From assembly GCA_041677345.1 (NCBI GenBank), contig JBAYQE010000037.1, positions 1-22,840 on the forward strand: 22,840 nt of DNA, given 5' to 3'. Below are positions 15,655 through 22,215 of this stretch, one piece after another. This DNA comes from JALOAT01 sp041677345. Its GTDB lineage: Bacteria > Pseudomonadota > Gammaproteobacteria > Thiohalomonadales > Thiohalomonadaceae. A model generated the notes under the pieces. It worked only from the letters and a program-made list of their open reading frames with translations, was not told the origin of the DNA and ran no database searches. The stretch's first letter is position 1; each line of letters begins with the position of its first letter. The position numbers were made by a program, and so were the translations under genes.

Positions 15655-16521
15655 ATGTCTGACACCCTGCAAAGATTCCTCTTCGAGAACGCCGGCGTGC
15701 GCGGCGAGGTGGTGCAGTTGGACGCCACCTGGCAGGCGGTGCTGGAGCGGCACGCGTATCCGCCCACGGTGCGCGAGGTACTCGGTGAGTCCATGGCGGC
15801 GGCGGCGCTGCTGGCTGCCACGCTGAAACTCAAGGGCAGCATCATCCTGCAGGTGCAGGGCGACGGTCCTATTTCGCTGCTGGTGGTGGAATGCACCGCT
15901 GCACGCACGCTGCGTGGACTGGCTCACTGGAAAGGCGAGGTGCCGGCGGCGGATCTTCATGCACGCTTCGGCGACGGCCGTCTGGTCATTACCATCGACC
16001 CGGGGGAGGGCATGGAGCGCTACCAGGGCATCGTGCCGTTGGAGGGCGCCAATCTTGCCGAGGCCCTGGACACCTATCTGGAACGCTCTGAGCAACTCGC
16101 CACCCGCCTGTGGCTGGCCGCCGACCAGAACCGCGCCGGTGGCCTGCTGGTGCAGAAACTTCCCGACGCGGGGCATGACGCCGACGCCTGGAACCGGGTG
16201 ACTACCCTGAGCGCCACCATCACGCCGGCCGAATTGCTGCAACTCGCGCCGCGCGAGGTGATGCACCGTCTGTTCCATGAGGAAGACCTGCGCGTGTTCG
16301 ATGCCGAGCCGGTGAGTTTCCGCTGCTCCTGTTCGCGCGAACGTGTGCAGGGCATGCTGCGGCGCCTGGGGCAGGAGGAAGTGGAGGGCATCCTGCGGGA
16401 GCAGGGCGCGGTGACCGTGAACTGCGACTTCTGCAATCAGCGCTACCTGTTCGACAGCGTGGATGCGGCCCAGATCTTCCTCGACGCCACGGCGCACCAA
16501 ACCGCCGATACCCGCCATTGA
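15655..16521 (+). CDS. hslO: Redox-regulated holdase chaperone Hsp33
   Basis: Cytosolic chaperone activated by oxidation. Zinc held by four cysteines is released when they form disulfides, and the unfolded linker then binds client proteins. It has 288 aa. The zinc site is complete in the C-terminal domain: Cys224 and Cys226 (FRCSCS) with Cys257 and Cys260 (VNCDFC). The N-terminal domain contains the usual LGESMAAAALLAATLKLKG segment. The ATG follows the right arm of the upstream repeat by 17 nt, and no clear Shine-Dalgarno sequence is visible. Confidence 0.96.
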   Translation: MSDTLQRFLFENAGVRGEVVQLDATWQAVLERHAYPPTVREVLGESMAAAALLAATLKLKGSIILQVQGDGPISLLVVECTAARTLRGLAHWKGEVPAADLHARFGDGRLVITIDPGEGMERYQGIVPLEGANLAEALDTYLERSEQLATRLWLAADQNRAGGLLVQKLPDAGHDADAWNRVTTLSATITPAELLQLAPREVMHRLFHEEDLRVFDAEPVSFRCSCSRERVQGMLRRLGQEEVEGILREQGAVTVNCDFCNQRYLFDSVDAAQIFLDATAHQTADTRH

Positions 16522-16656
16522 GGCGGCAGCCTTTGCCGTGAGATCGGTATAGCGGAATACACCTTCCGGGTTCACGCTCGCGACCTCACCCCTCACCGAC
16601 GTGGCGAGAGACAATCACCAATGACCCGATAGTTACGCTAGGGTATTTGTCCTATT

Positions 16657-16680
16657 CCTCCTGCACAAACCTGCGGGAGG
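16657..16680 (+). promoter_or_regulatory. Hairpin that can sequester the ribosome-binding site of the PagP-like gene
   Basis: CCTCCTGC (16657-16664) can pair with GCGGGAGG (16673-16680) over eight bases, including one G-U pair, around an 8-nt loop. The right strand contains GGGAGG, the Shine-Dalgarno sequence for the ATG at 16685. Folding of the mRNA would hide it, suggesting translational control, possibly by temperature or a trans-acting factor. Confidence 0.45.
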
Positions 16681-16684
16681 AGCG

Positions 16685-17152
16685 ATGGAACGCACTTTCC
16701 TGGGAATCATGTTCCTGCTGCTGGCGTCGAGCGCGCACGCCGGCCAGTTCGCCCTGCTGTTGAATGGGCATGCCATACACCTGCGTGAAGCCCCGGGCTT
16801 CGAGAACGAAGCGAACTACGGGCTCGGCCTGCAGTACGATTTCCGGCGCAACGGCCGCACACTGCCATTCGGCTTTCTGGTGGGTTTCCAGGACAGCCAC
16901 CGCGATCCCTCGTATGCCGCCGGTGGCGGGTATCGCTGGCGCCTCGTGGAGCGATTCATCGATTTCGACGTGGGCCTCACCGCCATGCTGATGACCCGTC
17001 GCACTTTCAACGGCGGTGAGCCGTTTCCCGCAATATTGCCGATGGCCATGTTGGGCGTGGGCCGGGTGGCGCTGAACGTCCTGTACGTACCGGACGTGCA
17101 TCCGGAGTTCGTCCCTGTGGTTTTCCTTCAGATGCGCTACGCGATTGATTGA
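16685..17152 (+). CDS. PagP-like outer-membrane beta-barrel protein (putative lipid A palmitoyltransferase-like)
   Basis: It has 155 aa with a signal peptide of about 19 residues (ending SSAHA). The mature part (about 136 aa) alternates short aromatic and hydrophobic strands as in an eight-stranded barrel. By memory it follows the E. coli PagP order: a histidine before an NYGLGL strand (His32), an F-Q-D-S segment (Asp70, Ser71) followed by GGGYRWR, then PAILPMAMLGVG and VLYVPD, ending in LQMRYAID. PagP uses a His-Asp-Ser set to move palmitate from phospholipid to lipid A. It is shorter than E. coli PagP and may lack the N-terminal amphipathic helix. A neutral description would be small OmpA/PagP-type barrel. 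Confidence 0.6.
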   Translation: MERTFLGIMFLLLASSAHAGQFALLLNGHAIHLREAPGFENEANYGLGLQYDFRRNGRTLPFGFLVGFQDSHRDPSYAAGGGYRWRLVERFIDFDVGLTAMLMTRRTFNGGEPFPAILPMAMLGVGRVALNVLYVPDVHPEFVPVVFLQMRYAID

Positions 17153-17229
17153 ATCGGTGCCGATGATGGCTTGCGGTTACCATCGATTCAGCGGCAGGGC
17201 GTATGCACTGATCCCGCGCATGCATCGGT

Positions 17230-17637
17230 TCAGGAAAGTGTCAGCGCTACCGGTTCGACGTCGTTACCGTGCAGGCGATAGCCGCGCATGTCCAGCACAC
17301 CGCGCGTATCGAGCGAGATGATGAGATAGAGTGCCTCGGGATAGGCCGCCTCTGCCAGGTCGCGTGCGGACGGAGTGGCCGGGGCATGGGGGTGGGAGTG
17401 GTAAATGGCAAACAGCGTTTCGCCGCGCTCGCGCATCGTGGCCATGGCACGGACCTGGGCAGCCGGCTCCATGACGAACAGGCGCGATGGATCATCGGCT
17501 GCATTCGGTACGGGATAGACCTGCACCGGCGTGTCGTTGCGGGCACCGATCAGTCCGCAGACTTCGGCCTCGGCGGATTGCTGGGCGTGGGCGAGCACAC
17601 GGTTGACCAGACTGCGCGGCAGTGCGATCTCGCTCAT
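17230..17637 (-). CDS. M67 family JAMM/MPN+ metallopeptidase
   Basis: A 135-aa single-domain JAMM zinc peptidase (Mec/CysO-peptidase type). The metal motif is complete: Glu25 in AEVCGLIGA, and HSHP-X-n-S-X2-D with His80, His82, Ser90 and Asp93. Bacterial relatives remove residues from, or release cargo from, ubiquitin-like sulfur carrier proteins. The ATG at 17637 overlaps the stop of the upstream MoeB-type gene by 4 nt, so the two are coupled. That supports a shared role in activating and processing a sulfur carrier, although no ThiS, MoaD or CysO gene is in view. The exact substrate is unknown. Confidence 0.88.
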   Translation of the reverse strand: MSEIALPRSLVNRVLAHAQQSAEAEVCGLIGARNDTPVQVYPVPNAADDPSRLFVMEPAAQVRAMATMRERGETLFAIYHSHPHAPATPSARDLAEAAYPEALYLIISLDTRGVLDMRGYRLHGNDVEPVALTLS

Positions 17638-18386
17638 GGACGTCCCCCGCACACCGGACAGTGGGGATCTTTGCGCAGGCGCAGACTGCGCACCTCCATG
17701 GTCAGCGCATCCACCACGAGCAGCCTGCCGGCGAGTCCCTGCTCTACCCCGGCCAAGACCTTGAGGGCCTCCGCGGCCTGGATGCTGCCCACCATGCCGA
17801 CCAGCGGACCGAGCACCCCCACGAGGCTGCATGTATCCTCGCCCGCACCGCTGTCGTCGCGGTACAGGCAGCGATAGCAGGGCGCATCGAAGCGATCATT
17901 GCGGAATACGCTCACCTGGCCTTCCATGCGGATCGCGGCGCCCGATACCAGTGGCTTGCGGGCACGTACACAGGCCTCGTTCACGGCGTAGCGGCTCTCG
18001 AAATTGTCGCTGGCATCGATAACCACATCGGCCATTTCCACCTGCTCGAGCAAGGTGTCGCCCTGCAGGAACTGGTTCAGGGCCAAGACCTTCACGTCCG
18101 GGTTGATGGCGCGCACGGCGTCGGCTGCGGATTCTGCCTTGGGACGCCCCACATCGGTGCTGCGATGCAGCACCTGGCGCTGGAGATTCGAGAGCTCCAC
18201 ATTATCGAAGTCGCACAGCGCCAGTGTGCCCACACCCGCAGCGGCGAGGTATTGCGTCACCGGCGAGCCGAGCCCACCAAGCCCCAGCACCAGCGCGCGC
18301 GAGCGCATGAGCCGGTCCTGGCCGGCCCCCCCGAGCCAGGGCAACAGCATCTGCCGGCTGTAACGTTCGTGTTGTTGGTCGTTCAC
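17634..18386 (-). CDS. moeB: MoeB/ThiF/HesA family adenylyltransferase (E1-like)
   Basis: Activates the C-terminal glycine of a ubiquitin-like sulfur carrier (MoaD, ThiS or similar) by adenylation. It has 250 aa, the usual MoeB/ThiF length. The nucleotide-binding GLGGLG is at 35-40, followed by DFDNVELSNLQRQ (59-71). Zinc ligands are the pairs Cys170/Cys173 and Cys243/Cys246. Cys186 (in EDTCS) sits at the position of the catalytic cysteine. MoeB and ThiF cannot be separated safely by sequence alone, so the symbol is provisional. It is coupled to the JAMM peptidase gene. Confidence 0.88.
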   Translation of the reverse strand: MNDQQHERYSRQMLLPWLGGAGQDRLMRSRALVLGLGGLGSPVTQYLAAAGVGTLALCDFDNVELSNLQRQVLHRSTDVGRPKAESAADAVRAINPDVKVLALNQFLQGDTLLEQVEMADVVIDASDNFESRYAVNEACVRARKPLVSGAAIRMEGQVSVFRNDRFDAPCYRCLYRDDSGAGEDTCSLVGVLGPLVGMVGSIQAAEALKVLAGVEQGLAGRLLVVDALTMEVRSLRLRKDPHCPVCGGRP

Positions 18387-18406
18387 TGCTTGACTCGTGG
18401 GATTAC

Positions 18407-18438
18407 ACGCGGAGTACGCAGAGGCGCGTCCTCTGCGT
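18407..18438. repeat. Short 9-nt-unit hairpin upstream of moeB
   Basis: Two tandem 9-nt units (ACGCGGAGT, ACGCAGAGG, 18407-18424) are followed after 5 nt by CCTCTGCGT (18430-18438), the exact reverse complement of the second unit. This is a miniature member of the CGCAAAG/CGCAGAG palindrome family. It lies between the 133-aa gene and moeB and might act as a weak transcript boundary, but no T tract follows. Confidence 0.55.
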
Positions 18439-18464
18439 TTGGCTATCTGTTCAGGCGCTCGCGA

Positions 18465-18866
18465 TCAAAGGTAGTTGCGCCAGTGCTCCGGCCGTTCGTC
18501 GCGGCAGCCGTGGGGCAGGCGCTGGTAGCGGTTCACGTAGACCTGGGTGTTGGCTTCCGGGCCTTGCAGCCCGCGATTGATGCGTTCGTTTTCTTCCGTG
18601 TAGTAGTAGAGCGCGCGTTTGAGCTTGCAAAGCAGGCTGTTGTCGAGGTGGAAACCCTGGTCCTGCAGGCTGCTTTCGATCTGCTGCAGGCTCACGTGCG
18701 TGAGGTCGTAACCCACCTGGAGCTGGTGATCGGTAAGCACGCTGGATTCCTGGACACCCGGCATGCCGCCCACCAAAGGCGCCGCCGATCGAGCCTGATG
18801 TCGATCCGGGTGCAGGCGACAAAAACGGATGTCGCGGTTCTTGCGCAGCGGCGGAGAGGTGGTCAT
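18465..18866 (-). CDS. Hypothetical protein with a possible HMA-like ferredoxin fold
   Basis: A 133-aa soluble protein without a signal peptide or membrane segment. Residues about 13-75 suggest a beta-alpha-beta-beta-alpha pattern (RFCRLH; RHQARSAAPLVGGMPGV; ESSVLTDHQLQVGYDL; LQQIESSLQDQGFHL), as in heavy-metal-associated domains. It lacks the metal-binding CXXC loop. The C-terminal half is charged and aromatic (ALYYYTEENERINRGL, then RDERPEHWRNYL). I do not recognise a named family. It lies downstream of prmC (70-nt gap) and upstream of moeB. Function unknown. Confidence 0.7.
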   Translation of the reverse strand: MTTSPPLRKNRDIRFCRLHPDRHQARSAAPLVGGMPGVQESSVLTDHQLQVGYDLTHVSLQQIESSLQDQGFHLDNSLLCKLKRALYYYTEENERINRGLQGPEANTQVYVNRYQRLPHGCRDERPEHWRNYL

Positions 18867-18936
18867 GAACGGATCGTAGCTACCAGAGATTACAGGTCAA
18901 CCCCCCAGAAGGTGAGGTAGATCTCGGATAGGGCGG

Positions 18937-19797
18937 CTACGAAGGACGCCGCCCCAGGGTGACGCGGTCGTGGCCCAAGCCGTCCCGCACGCTGCCGACC
19001 TCTTCAAAACCGTGTGCGAGGAGCAACTTGCGCACGGCGGCCCCCTGGTCATAGCCGTGTTCCAGCAGCAACCAGCCTGCCGGTTCCAGGTACTCGCCAG
19101 CGCCCGCGGCCAGGGTACGCAGATCGTCCAGGCCGTCGGTCCCGGCCACCAGCGCCCCGCGTGGCTCGAAGCGCACGTCCCCTTGGGCAAGATGCGGGTC
19201 ATCTTCGGCGATATAGGGCGGATTTGAGACGATCATCTCAAAACGTTCATCCTTGAGGGGGGTGAACCAGGCACCTTCACAGAATACCACATTGCGCAAG
19301 CGATAACGCGCGGCGTTGTCGCGGGCCACCGCCAGCGCAGCGGCGCTGCGATCCGTCGCCACCAGGGTGCAGGCGGGGCGCTCACTGGCGATGGCGAGGG
19401 CCACTGCGCCGCTGCCGGTACCCAGGTCGGCGATGCGCCAGGCGGCGTCCAGGGGGATGCGGGCGAGGGCCTGCTCCACCAGCAGTTCAGTTTCGGGGCG
19501 GGGGATGAGGGTTTCACCGGTCACGGTCAGGTCCAGGGACCAGAAGGCGCGCGTGCCGACCAGATAGGCGATAGGCTGGCCGGCCAAGCGCCGTTTCAGC
19601 AACCCCTCGAACGCGGCCTGCTGCTCGGGGGTGAGCACTCGCTCGGGCCAGGTGTGCAGCCACGTGCGGGTTTTGCCCAGTACGTGGGCAAGCAAGATCT
19701 CGGCCTCACCACCCGCCTCGGGACCGAGCCGAAGGCGGGTGCGGGCGAGCACCGAGGCGATGGAGGGTTCTGTGTGCAGGATGGTCACTGTCGGCAC
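18937..19797 (-). CDS. prmC: Peptide chain release factor N5-glutamine methyltransferase
   Basis: Methylates the glutamine of the GGQ motif in release factors RF1 and RF2, which speeds peptide release. It has 286 aa. The SAM-binding motif DLGTGSG is at 124-130, the catalytic NPPY at 192-195 and the family block IPRPETELLVEQA at 98-110. The start is GTG with only a weak ribosome-binding site. prmC usually follows prfA directly; here the upstream side is a 780-nt gene-poor stretch and then the radical SAM locus, so the hemA-prfA-prmC arrangement is absent or broken at this point. Confidence 0.95.
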   Translation of the reverse strand: MPTVTILHTEPSIASVLARTRLRLGPEAGGEAEILLAHVLGKTRTWLHTWPERVLTPEQQAAFEGLLKRRLAGQPIAYLVGTRAFWSLDLTVTGETLIPRPETELLVEQALARIPLDAAWRIADLGTGSGAVALAIASERPACTLVATDRSAAALAVARDNAARYRLRNVVFCEGAWFTPLKDERFEMIVSNPPYIAEDDPHLAQGDVRFEPRGALVAGTDGLDDLRTLAAGAGEYLEPAGWLLLEHGYDQGAAVRKLLLAHGFEEVGSVRDGLGHDRVTLGRRPS

Positions 19798-20576
19798 GTT
19801 AACACGTTTTCATCCATAACCGTCCTTGATGTGCCTGGGGCATTCTTGTCCCAATGCGAAACGTCGCAAAAAACTGGATAGACACACTTCCTGATTCCCT
19901 CTGTACCCTTATGTGTATTGGGGGCGGAGCCAGTTAATCAACGTCAACCTCGTCAACCGTGAAACGGCGCATTACCGCCGACCCCATTCCTGGGTCGCCT
20001 GTGCATGTGCGCCATCGTGAAGTCATCGAGCAAGCGGTGGTGCAGCTGACCCGGTGCTTATCGAATCGCTCCAGATCGAAGTTACCTTCTACTAAGTCAT
20101 TCATGCGGCTAACTCAAACCGAGCGAAGCCACCTCCCTGTGCAGCTGTTTTTTGACGCGTTCAAAGCCACGTCCCTGCTCGGTTTACGAACTACACGCCA
20201 ACGCGAGTGATCTCCCGTTGGTTTATCTCGTATGCGTATAGCAGGCGGGATGTCGACAGAGATCAATCAAGTTCGTTAACACGCGGGGAGGGCATGCATT
20301 TGATCCAGCTGGCAGGAAACTTGGCATCCCTCAGGTTCTGGTCGCCTTCTCATCAGCACGTCGAATTTGCAACCGGGACAGAAGTTTTCGCCCCGAACGT
20401 CAGGATGGCCCTTGATTGAACGTCTTCTACACAGACAACCGATTGATCGTGGTCGGGGGCGTTATTTCGAGTTCCATGAATTCAGACGCCCAAGCCGGGA
20501 TCAAAGCGAAGCATTGAATTGGAACCCAGCCTTGCCCGGCCACAGGGCACGACAAGAAGCTAAATAGGAGATAACC
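19798..20576. other. 780-nt gene-poor spacer between prmC and the peptide locus
   Basis: This stretch is visibly more AT-rich than its neighbours and has no ORF I can recognise. Overlapping open frames of 66-83 codons on the plus strand (19959-20210, 20207-20419, 20367-20567) have no familiar motifs and mostly no ribosome-binding site. The best small candidate is ATG 20294 to stop 20419 (41 codons), with GGGGAGG two to three bases upstream, which is too close to be convincing. A perfect 6-bp stem with 7-nt loop lies at 19979-19997. The region may hold the promoter and leader of the peptide operon, decayed genes, or an island junction. Confidence 0.5.
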
Positions 20577-20702
20577 ATGGAAATCAAAGAAATCGAGTTT
20601 GAGTCTCTGGAAGGCTGCAACGAAGCGTTTGACATCATGACCAAGTGCGCGTGCTGTGGCACGCAGGGCGGCCGCATGTGCGGCTGCGGTCCCAAGGCTT
20701 AA
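20577..20702 (+). CDS. Cysteine-rich 41-aa peptide, putative RiPP precursor
   Basis: Begins ATGGAAATC with AGGAG at 20566-20570, six bases upstream of the start, an excellent ribosome-binding site. The N-terminal half is acidic (MEIKEIEFESLEG) and would be the leader. The C-terminal half is dense in Cys and Gly: CACCGTQGGRMCGCG at residues 24-38, then PKA. The six cysteines are Cys14, 24, 26, 27, 35 and 37. It is not secreted by any visible signal peptide. It lies 79 nt upstream of the ATG of a radical SAM/SPASM enzyme, with a second such enzyme after that. This layout is typical of radical-SAM-modified ribosomal peptides (sactipeptide/ranthipeptide-like thioether products). The class, cross-links and activity are unknown. 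A metal-binding mini-protein is the alternative. Confidence 0.8.
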   Translation: MEIKEIEFESLEGCNEAFDIMTKCACCGTQGGRMCGCGPKA

Positions 20703-20781
20703 CGTTCGTTCCGTAACGTAACTATCAAACAGTGACTAGATCCCTGTGGCTGGGCAATCTTCACAAAGTGAGTGCAATCCC

Positions 20782-22215
20782 ATGATGGTCACGACGAAGG
20801 ATTTTCACGTCTTCTCCAAGCAAGGACAAGCCTATCTCTTCCTCGCCGAACCGGTGGCGATCTTCAAGATTGATGACGATACCGCACATGTCGTGCAGAT
20901 GGTTGAGCAGGGCAAACCCCTGTCTGGCGAGTTTGAACACCAGCGTTGGGAAGAGGCATCCGGGTTCATGGCGCGGTACTGCCAGAAGGCTCCCAAGGCC
21001 AGGAACATGCGTGGCCCCGAGGACATATCGGAACGGGTATCCGGCATCTATCTGTTCCTGTCGCAAAAATGCAACCTGAAGTGCGCCTACTGCTATGGCG
21101 ACGAAGGCGAATACGGCCGACGGGGCACCATGAAGGAGGAAGTGCTCAACGGATCATTCGAGAGATTCTTCAATGACGGTTTGGACAAATACTTCATCAC
21201 CTTCTTCGGCGGTGAGCCGCTGATGAACCTGCCCATGATGGAGAAGGCCGCGAAACTTGCAGAAGAGTACAGGCGTAACGGGTGCGCAGACATCTCCATG
21301 GGTATCGTGACCAACGGCACGCTCTACAGCGATAAGATCAAGAAGTTCTTCGACAACCACATCGACGATGTGACCTTCAGCCTGGATGGGCCGAAGGAAC
21401 TCAACGACCCGCAGCGTGTCAGCAAGAACGGTGACAGCGTCTACGACACGGCCACGGAGAATATCCGCAAGCTAACCGAGGACGGCAAGTTCAACTGGGC
21501 GTTCCGCACCATTGTCACCAGCCGCGGCTGCGACAAGGTGGAGGAGATCTACGACCACCTCAACCAGTTCGGCGCAGGCGGCGTGGGTGTGGTCAACGTG
21601 GATGTGCCTCCGGAGAGTCCGCTCTATCTCAGCGACGAACAATACCGTCACTTCGTCGATCAAATCATCGCCGTGAACCGGAAGGGACTGCGCACCTTCG
21701 TCGATGGTGGCCAGGCGGTCGCCTTCGAGTATCCCTTCTACATCATGTTCTATTTCATCTCCCGGAGCCACGCCCTCTACCACTGCAACGCGGGCACCAA
21801 CCTGTTGGCCGTGACTGCGGAAGGGGATGTCTATCCGTGCCACCGCTTTGTCGGAGACGAAGCATTCAACATGGGCAACGTGCGCGATCCGGAACTGAAG
21901 AAGAGCGAACAGTTCCAGCGTATCCGCCAGCGCTTCATCCACGAGACGGTGGACAACCGTGCAGGTTGCAAGGAGTGCTGGGCGAGGTACCTATGCGGGG
22001 GATCCTGCGCGAAGTACTCTTATGCCGAGCATGGCGATACGGCTCCGCCGGTCGAACGTCACTGCCTCTACATCAAGTCGGTGGTCGAGGAACTCCTGCC
22101 GGAAATGGTGGCGATCATGGAGAACCCGGAGGAGAAGCAGGCGATCATGCGTCGGCTCGCCGCGGCCGTGTCGAACCGCTATGGCACCCGGGGAATCGAC
22201 GCCCATGTTTCGTGA
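20782..22215 (+). CDS. Radical SAM/SPASM peptide maturase
   Basis: A 477-aa enzyme. Residues about 8-50 (DFHVFSKQG... onward) look like a small N-terminal recognition region that could bind the leader peptide. The radical SAM core has C-X3-C-X2-C at Cys97, 101 and 104, and GGEP in FFGGEPLMN. The C-terminal SPASM domain has the full seven-cysteine pattern: Cys335, Cys353, Cys396, 399, 405, 409 and Cys428, enough for two auxiliary iron-sulfur clusters. Such enzymes form thioether or C-C cross-links in peptides. I prefer the ATG at 20782 (after AGTGAG) to the upstream GTG at 20746. The stop overlaps the next radical SAM gene by 11 nt. The likely substrate is the 41-aa peptide upstream. Confidence 0.92.
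   Translation: MMVTTKDFHVFSKQGQAYLFLAEPVAIFKIDDDTAHVVQMVEQGKPLSGEFEHQRWEEASGFMARYCQKAPKARNMRGPEDISERVSGIYLFLSQKCNLKCAYCYGDEGEYGRRGTMKEEVLNGSFERFFNDGLDKYFITFFGGEPLMNLPMMEKAAKLAEEYRRNGCADISMGIVTNGTLYSDKIKKFFDNHIDDVTFSLDGPKELNDPQRVSKNGDSVYDTATENIRKLTEDGKFNWAFRTIVTSRGCDKVEEIYDHLNQFGAGGVGVVNVDVPPESPLYLSDEQYRHFVDQIIAVNRKGLRTFVDGGQAVAFEYPFYIMFYFISRSHALYHCNAGTNLLAVTAEGDVYPCHRFVGDEAFNMGNVRDPELKKSEQFQRIRQRFIHETVDNRAGCKECWARYLCGGSCAKYSYAEHGDTAPPVERHCLYIKSVVEELLPEMVAIMENPEEKQAIMRRLAAAVSNRYGTRGIDAHVS

Noticed and set aside
17151..17189. Bidirectional terminator between the convergent PagP-like and JAMM genes
   Set aside because: Only a 6-bp GAATCG/CGATTC pair with a long loop and no T tract on either strand.
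20104..20210. A possible integron attC site or gene cassette in the spacer before the peptide
   Set aside because: TAACTCAA-like and GTTC-like fragments are present, but the paired core sites and the hairpin symmetry of attC are not.
20310..20326. Sigma-54-like promoter, TGGCAGGAAACTTGGCA
   Set aside because: The -24 part fits, but the -12 part has GG in place of the essential GC, and it lies 250 nt from the peptide start.
20294..20419. A second 41-codon small gene before the cysteine-rich peptide
   Set aside because: The purine-rich stretch is only two to three bases from the ATG, the translation has no Cys core or leader similarity, and no family is recognised.
20577..20702. Assignment of the peptide to SCIFF (six cysteines in forty-five residues)
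   Set aside because: Cysteine number and length are superficially similar, but spacing, Gly content, two maturases and the proteobacterial setting do not match what I know of SCIFF.
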